Program-made: the position numbers and the translations under genes | Assembly: GCF_018446385.1 (NCBI RefSeq) | Contig: NC_055996.1 | Span: forward strand, 15,735,317-15,799,316 | DNA length: 64,000 bases | Source: Zingiber officinale | Lineage: Eukaryota > Streptophyta > Magnoliopsida > Zingiberales > Zingiberaceae | Direction: 5' to 3' | The notes under the pieces: model-generated | Databases searched by the model: none | The model's input: only the letters and a program-made list of their open reading frames with translations | Told to the model about the DNA's origin: nothing | In this document: piece by piece, positions 60,458 through 64,000 of the stretch | How positions within the stretch are numbered: the stretch's first letter is position 1 | Layout: every line of letters starts with the position of its first letter

Positions 60458-60905
60458 GATTGGAAACCCTCACAGGAGCACGACTCCAGCGACAAAACCA
60501 CCGTGCTCGACTACTTCGAGTTAGATTCACACGAGGAGCGCTGCAAAGTACTCCTTTGATGGAAATGGCCACAATGAGGTGACGATTGAGGCAGCGACAA
60601 AATCTTAGTTGGGTTGATCCAGACACAAAGGGGAAGGACATCGATTTTCCAGAGGTGAGTACTGATTTGGATGACTATGGGTTCAATGAGTTGGACAAGA
60701 AGACAAGATTGCGTCTTGGAAGCCAAAAGGATGAGTTTGGTGGTGTTAAAGTGCCGAAAATAATCAAAAAGATACATGAAGATGAGGAGAGTGAAGAAGT
60801 AGTGAGAACTATGAAAATGGGAATTGAGAAAGCCAAGGAAGAAGGGTGTGAAGAACATGTGGAAATTGAGAGCATTGCCTTGCATAATGATTTGGTTAAA
60901 GGATG
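60458..60905 (+). pseudogene. Right part of an unassigned acidic coding-like sequence
   Basis: Directly after the target duplication the sequence reads WKPSQEHDSSDKTTVLDYFE, then a TGA near 60558. A frame from 60586 then encodes ~106 aa rich in Asp, Glu and Lys (DIDFPEVSTDLDDYGFNELD, KKIHEDEESEEVV). The left piece at 52617-52645 is in a compatible frame. I do not recognise the family. The insertion, the stop and the frame change suggest a dead gene or a diverged orphan exon. Confidence 0.45.
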
Positions 60906-61692
60906 AGAGAAGAAAGTGATAGCTTGGTGGAAGCTCCCATTTGAGCTTCTAAAATTATGTGCTTTTCAACTTATTATCTATCAATTTTTTTCCTTTAACA
61001 TTATTCTATTGTTATTATGCTACTATCAGAGTTCATTACTAAACAAATGTTCAGTAGAATGTAGACTCTCTTTTAATACATGTTTCTCTCCGCAAAAGCC
61101 ACTCCAGTATCGTTGAAGACCCAAGCAGTGTGTCTCAACGAAACCTTCTTGGTCGTGAGGTGCCTTTCGATTCTAAAATCTCAACTACCTACTTGTGGAT
61201 TGACCTCATGGTCAGTTCTAACCCTTTAGTGAGATGTTTCATGAGTTCACCCAAGGAGAGTTGGCTCTAACAAGGCATGAGATGAGTTTTCCTATTAATT
61301 GTGTTCATCTAGACACCCTGGGCAATTACCTTTTCAAGGAAGCTCTAGTCCCTAATTGCTCCTGGAAACTCATTTTCTTTGTCACTAGGTTTCATGCTTG
61401 TGCAATGGTTGTCTTCCTTATATTATTTAGTCTTATTGTTGATATTGGTTTATGTTTGAGACCGATAATGGATGTTCTATGCCTTTTTATCTGTTTATCG
61501 AAAGAAGATTGGCTGTATTATCTTTTGAGTAATTTATTTGTTTATCTTAAGGAGCTTACAGAGAATGGTGAAGATTATTGATTGAAAAGTTAAATCACAG
61601 ATTAGATTATCTTCAGATATTATATACAATTTCAATGTAACATATCGAATATAATAAAAATAAATAGGGTCATAAAGATAAGCCAACAACAT
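60906..61692. other. Intergenic sequence, one weak open frame
   Basis: An open frame at 61234-61581 (115 codons, hydrophobic, Leu/Phe/Cys-rich) has no motif I recognise and no clear promoter. It is not called as a gene. Confidence 0.4.
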
Positions 61693-61806
61693 TGTGTTGT
61701 TGATATTTGAAAATCAACAGCAATATGGTGTTGCCGATTTTCAAAAATTATCAACACTTGTGTTGCTCGTTTACGAAAATCAGCCTTGTGTTGTTGATTT
61801 TTGAAC
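61693..61806. repeat. Imperfect 28-33 bp tandem repeat with self-complementary units
   Basis: About four units start TGTGTTG (TGTTGATATTTGAAAATCAACA and variants). Each unit can fold back on itself because GTTGAT faces ATCAAC. Confidence 0.7.
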
Positions 61807-61844
61807 ATTGAAAGTTATAATTTCTTAAAATTTAAGTCATCAAC

Positions 61845-64000
61845 TGTAAAATACCGAAAAATAGAGAATAATAATAAAGGATTTTTTTTGAAATTTTTAG
61901 AAATTTTTCAGGAATTTTTCCGAGCTTGTATGGACGAGTTAACGGGGACAAAAATGGGGCCCGGAAAAGCCTGTTTAGGCCACCCTGTTTTAATGAGGAA
62001 AAGTTTTATTTCCTTTTCCTTTTCCTTTTCTTTTTCTTTTTCTTTTTCTCTTATTCTTTCCCCCGTGCCCGACTCTTCCCCCGCGCGTGCCGACGCCGAT
62101 TTGCCCTAACCGGCGCCGCGACAGTTCACTTCTCCTCACAATTTAAGCCGTGGTCGAGGGTTGCATCTCCTTCTTCTTCCTTTTCCTTCTCCACGTCGTC
62201 CCTGTGCCCTTCTTCCCTTCCGCGACACTGAAGCCACCACCGTCGTCTCCTCCTTTCCTGCGCACCGACGCAGATCGCCGGCCACTGCGAGCCCTAGCCT
62301 CTCTGCAGTCCCTGAGCCGAGCACCTTTCCCTTGCGGTGACTCTGCCCCGACACCAGTCTGTGCCCTTCTTCCTCTCTGCCACATCTCAGCACAGCGCCG
62401 CCGACCGCACCATTACATCTTCATTGTTGCCGGCCACTAGGTTCTGCCGAGCCTCCCATTTTTACCTAGTGTCACTACTAGCTTCTGTGCTGCTTGCTGC
62501 CACCGTGGAGGTAACGATTTCAGATTTGGGTACTTAGTTTGGAAAGGAAAAATTTGTTGATTAGGGTTTCCTTGTACAGCAGCTGTTTACCTTGAATTGG
62601 AGTAGCCGGCAGCCCTGTTCTAGCCGCAACCCTTAGCTGTGAATTCAGGTAAGGTACTGGGTTTTGGGTCTTAGTTGTAGATCATAGAGTAGTTTGATTA
62701 TTTTAGATCGTGATTCATGCTGTAAAGAATTTGGTTTTTACATGGTTAGGTACTAGTTCATGTATTAATCTGATACAATTTAATTTTTAGATAATTGGGG
62801 ATACCTAATCCATTGTAATTGTGAAATGGGTTAGGTTAAATCTAGTTGGATATGGATTAATGGTTGGTTAGCTAATTAAATATACAAGGGAATTAGCTAA
62901 ATCCGTATATGTTTGATATTACAGGACTTTGACGCGAGACGAGTATCTCGATGTCAGATTTGGACATTCCTATTGGAGGCGGGTACTTCTGACTTTATGT
63001 CGTTTGATATGCATAGTAGTGAATTTAACAAATTACAATAATTATGTTTCTTATCAGTTTCGGTTAGTCACTACCCCATACTTGTTACATGCTTGGTTGA
63101 TACTTGTTTTGCATCTCATGTTATTTCTTACCTGCTTATACATGCTTATAGGGGGTAGTGATATACCATGTTTCACCATGTTCAGGACCTAGGTTTTATA
63201 CCTTGTCTTATCTGTGTACCTTTGATTTGATTCATTGACCTAAGGTGCACCTTCTATATATATATATGGATTAGCTCAGGATATTTCCATGGTTAGTGCC
63301 ATGCACCATTCGCATGATTGCATGCTGTGTGATAGTCCGCTCCATTATTGTTGAGCACATCGCCAGTTACATGGATCTGCACACACCACCACTCATGGGT
63401 TAGTGGTCGATACAGGCAGAGTGTGTTGCAGCAGGGACTTTGTTTGGCTTCGTTAGTCCGCTCATGGGTAGTGTGACGCAGCGTAGAAGCCGGCAGAGAT
63501 TCCTCCCCGCCATCGTGTACCGGGAGTTGAGAGCATTGTGCTCCCCCATTTATGATTTGGGGTAGGAGGATAGGTGTACTCCGACAGCATCCCATCCACT
63601 TGGTCACTCATCATGAGCAGTGACGACAGAGTGCACGGTTGTCACAGCCCTACCCACTCTGTCTCACTATTGTGTGTGAGATGGTTGACTGGTGTCAGGG
63701 GTGACCAGGACGCATCATGCTGCATTTATTTGTTGCATATTGGTTGGATGCCATGCTTGACATGCATACAGGATTTCTATACCTCTCGGACTGTTTATCC
63801 TTGTACCAGGTCCTGGTTAGTACAGTTTTCTCCTGTTTACCTCAGTTGCATTTTATTCTTCTTATGTCAGGAGATTGTACGCATGATTAGTGCTAGATGT
63901 TATTTCTCTACTATGTATATCAGTTGTTACCCGCTGAGGAGTTGACTCATGATAACCATGATTTTACTGCATTATTTTGATTCATATATGCATGGTTTGA
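61845..64000 (+). mobile_element. Probable part of a long Ty3/gypsy-type LTR (runs off window)
   Basis: The style of this 2.1-kb block (start TGTAAAATACCG, pyrimidine tract at 62008-62050, GC-rich leader-like stretch 62060-62440, TATATATATA at ~63257, and ACCCGCTGAGGAGTTGACTC at ~63930) resembles long LTRs of plant Ty3/gypsy elements as I remember them. No second LTR, primer site or protein can be seen before the window ends. The alternative is the leader and promoter of a host gene lying to the right. Confidence 0.4.

Noticed and set aside
62136-62440. GC-rich frames on both strands (Arg/Gly-rich and Pro/Ser-rich)
   Set aside because: Several overlapping frames open on both strands reflect composition; the area looks like an LTR leader or 5' untranslated region.
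1-64000. A co-ordinated multi-gene system or biosynthetic cluster
   Set aside because: The intact genes belong to unrelated cellular roles and have separate promoters; nothing links them beyond position.

Overview
The window is nuclear DNA from a flowering plant. Genes are split by many GT-AG introns, promoters carry TATA boxes, a telo-box and site II (TGGGCC) elements, and the intergenic space is filled with LTR retrotransposons, a LINE and an hAT-type element. The repeat style, including GC-rich GGGCGCCC blocks inside an LTR, suggests a monocot, most likely Zingiberales (ginger group). That taxonomic placement is inference.

Layout. 1-4935: a Copia-type LTR cut by the window edge, unassigned sequence, and a decayed Ty3-type LTR with a minisatellite. 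5319-8391 (+): a ZTP29-like ZIP zinc transporter with one shifted exon and one ambiguous splice junction. 8877-17570 (+): a UPL5-type HECT ubiquitin ligase in three coding exons; its second large intron carries an old LINE. 19523-26695 (+): DNA topoisomerase I in 15 coding exons, with a fresh-looking triplication of 81 residues in the N-terminal tail. 27964-33566 (-): a Sec14-nodulin (SFH) phosphatidylinositol-transfer protein in 14 exons, convergent with TOP1 and using two GC-AG introns. 34.6-40.3 kb: a gene graveyard with a chimeric duplicated block, a solo Ty3-type LTR with a perfect 5-bp target duplication, a URT1-like uridylyltransferase fragment and a CAF1-like deadenylase pseudogene. 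40327-44709 (-) and 48077-51387 (-): two MYB-CC (PHR1-like) transcription-factor genes in the same orientation with matching exon phases; a tandemly duplicated ~0.7 kb repeat lies between them. 52646-60457: a non-autonomous LTR element (LARD type, minus strand) with both LTRs, PBS, PPT and 5-bp target duplication, carrying a nested hAT-like element; it sits inside a small unassigned coding-like sequence. 61.8-64 kb: probable part of another long LTR.

The genes do not form a pathway. They are independent housekeeping or regulatory loci (zinc transport, ubiquitination, DNA topology, lipid signalling, phosphate/phloem-type MYB-CC regulation). I found no convincing undescribed system. The most informative signals are the TOP1 tail expansion, the compensated frame change in the zinc transporter, the paired GC-AG introns, the chimeric duplication near the deadenylase/uridylyltransferase relics, and the minisatellites inside LTRs.

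Exon coordinates were worked out by eye from splice sites, reading phase and remembered family sequences; no alignment was run.
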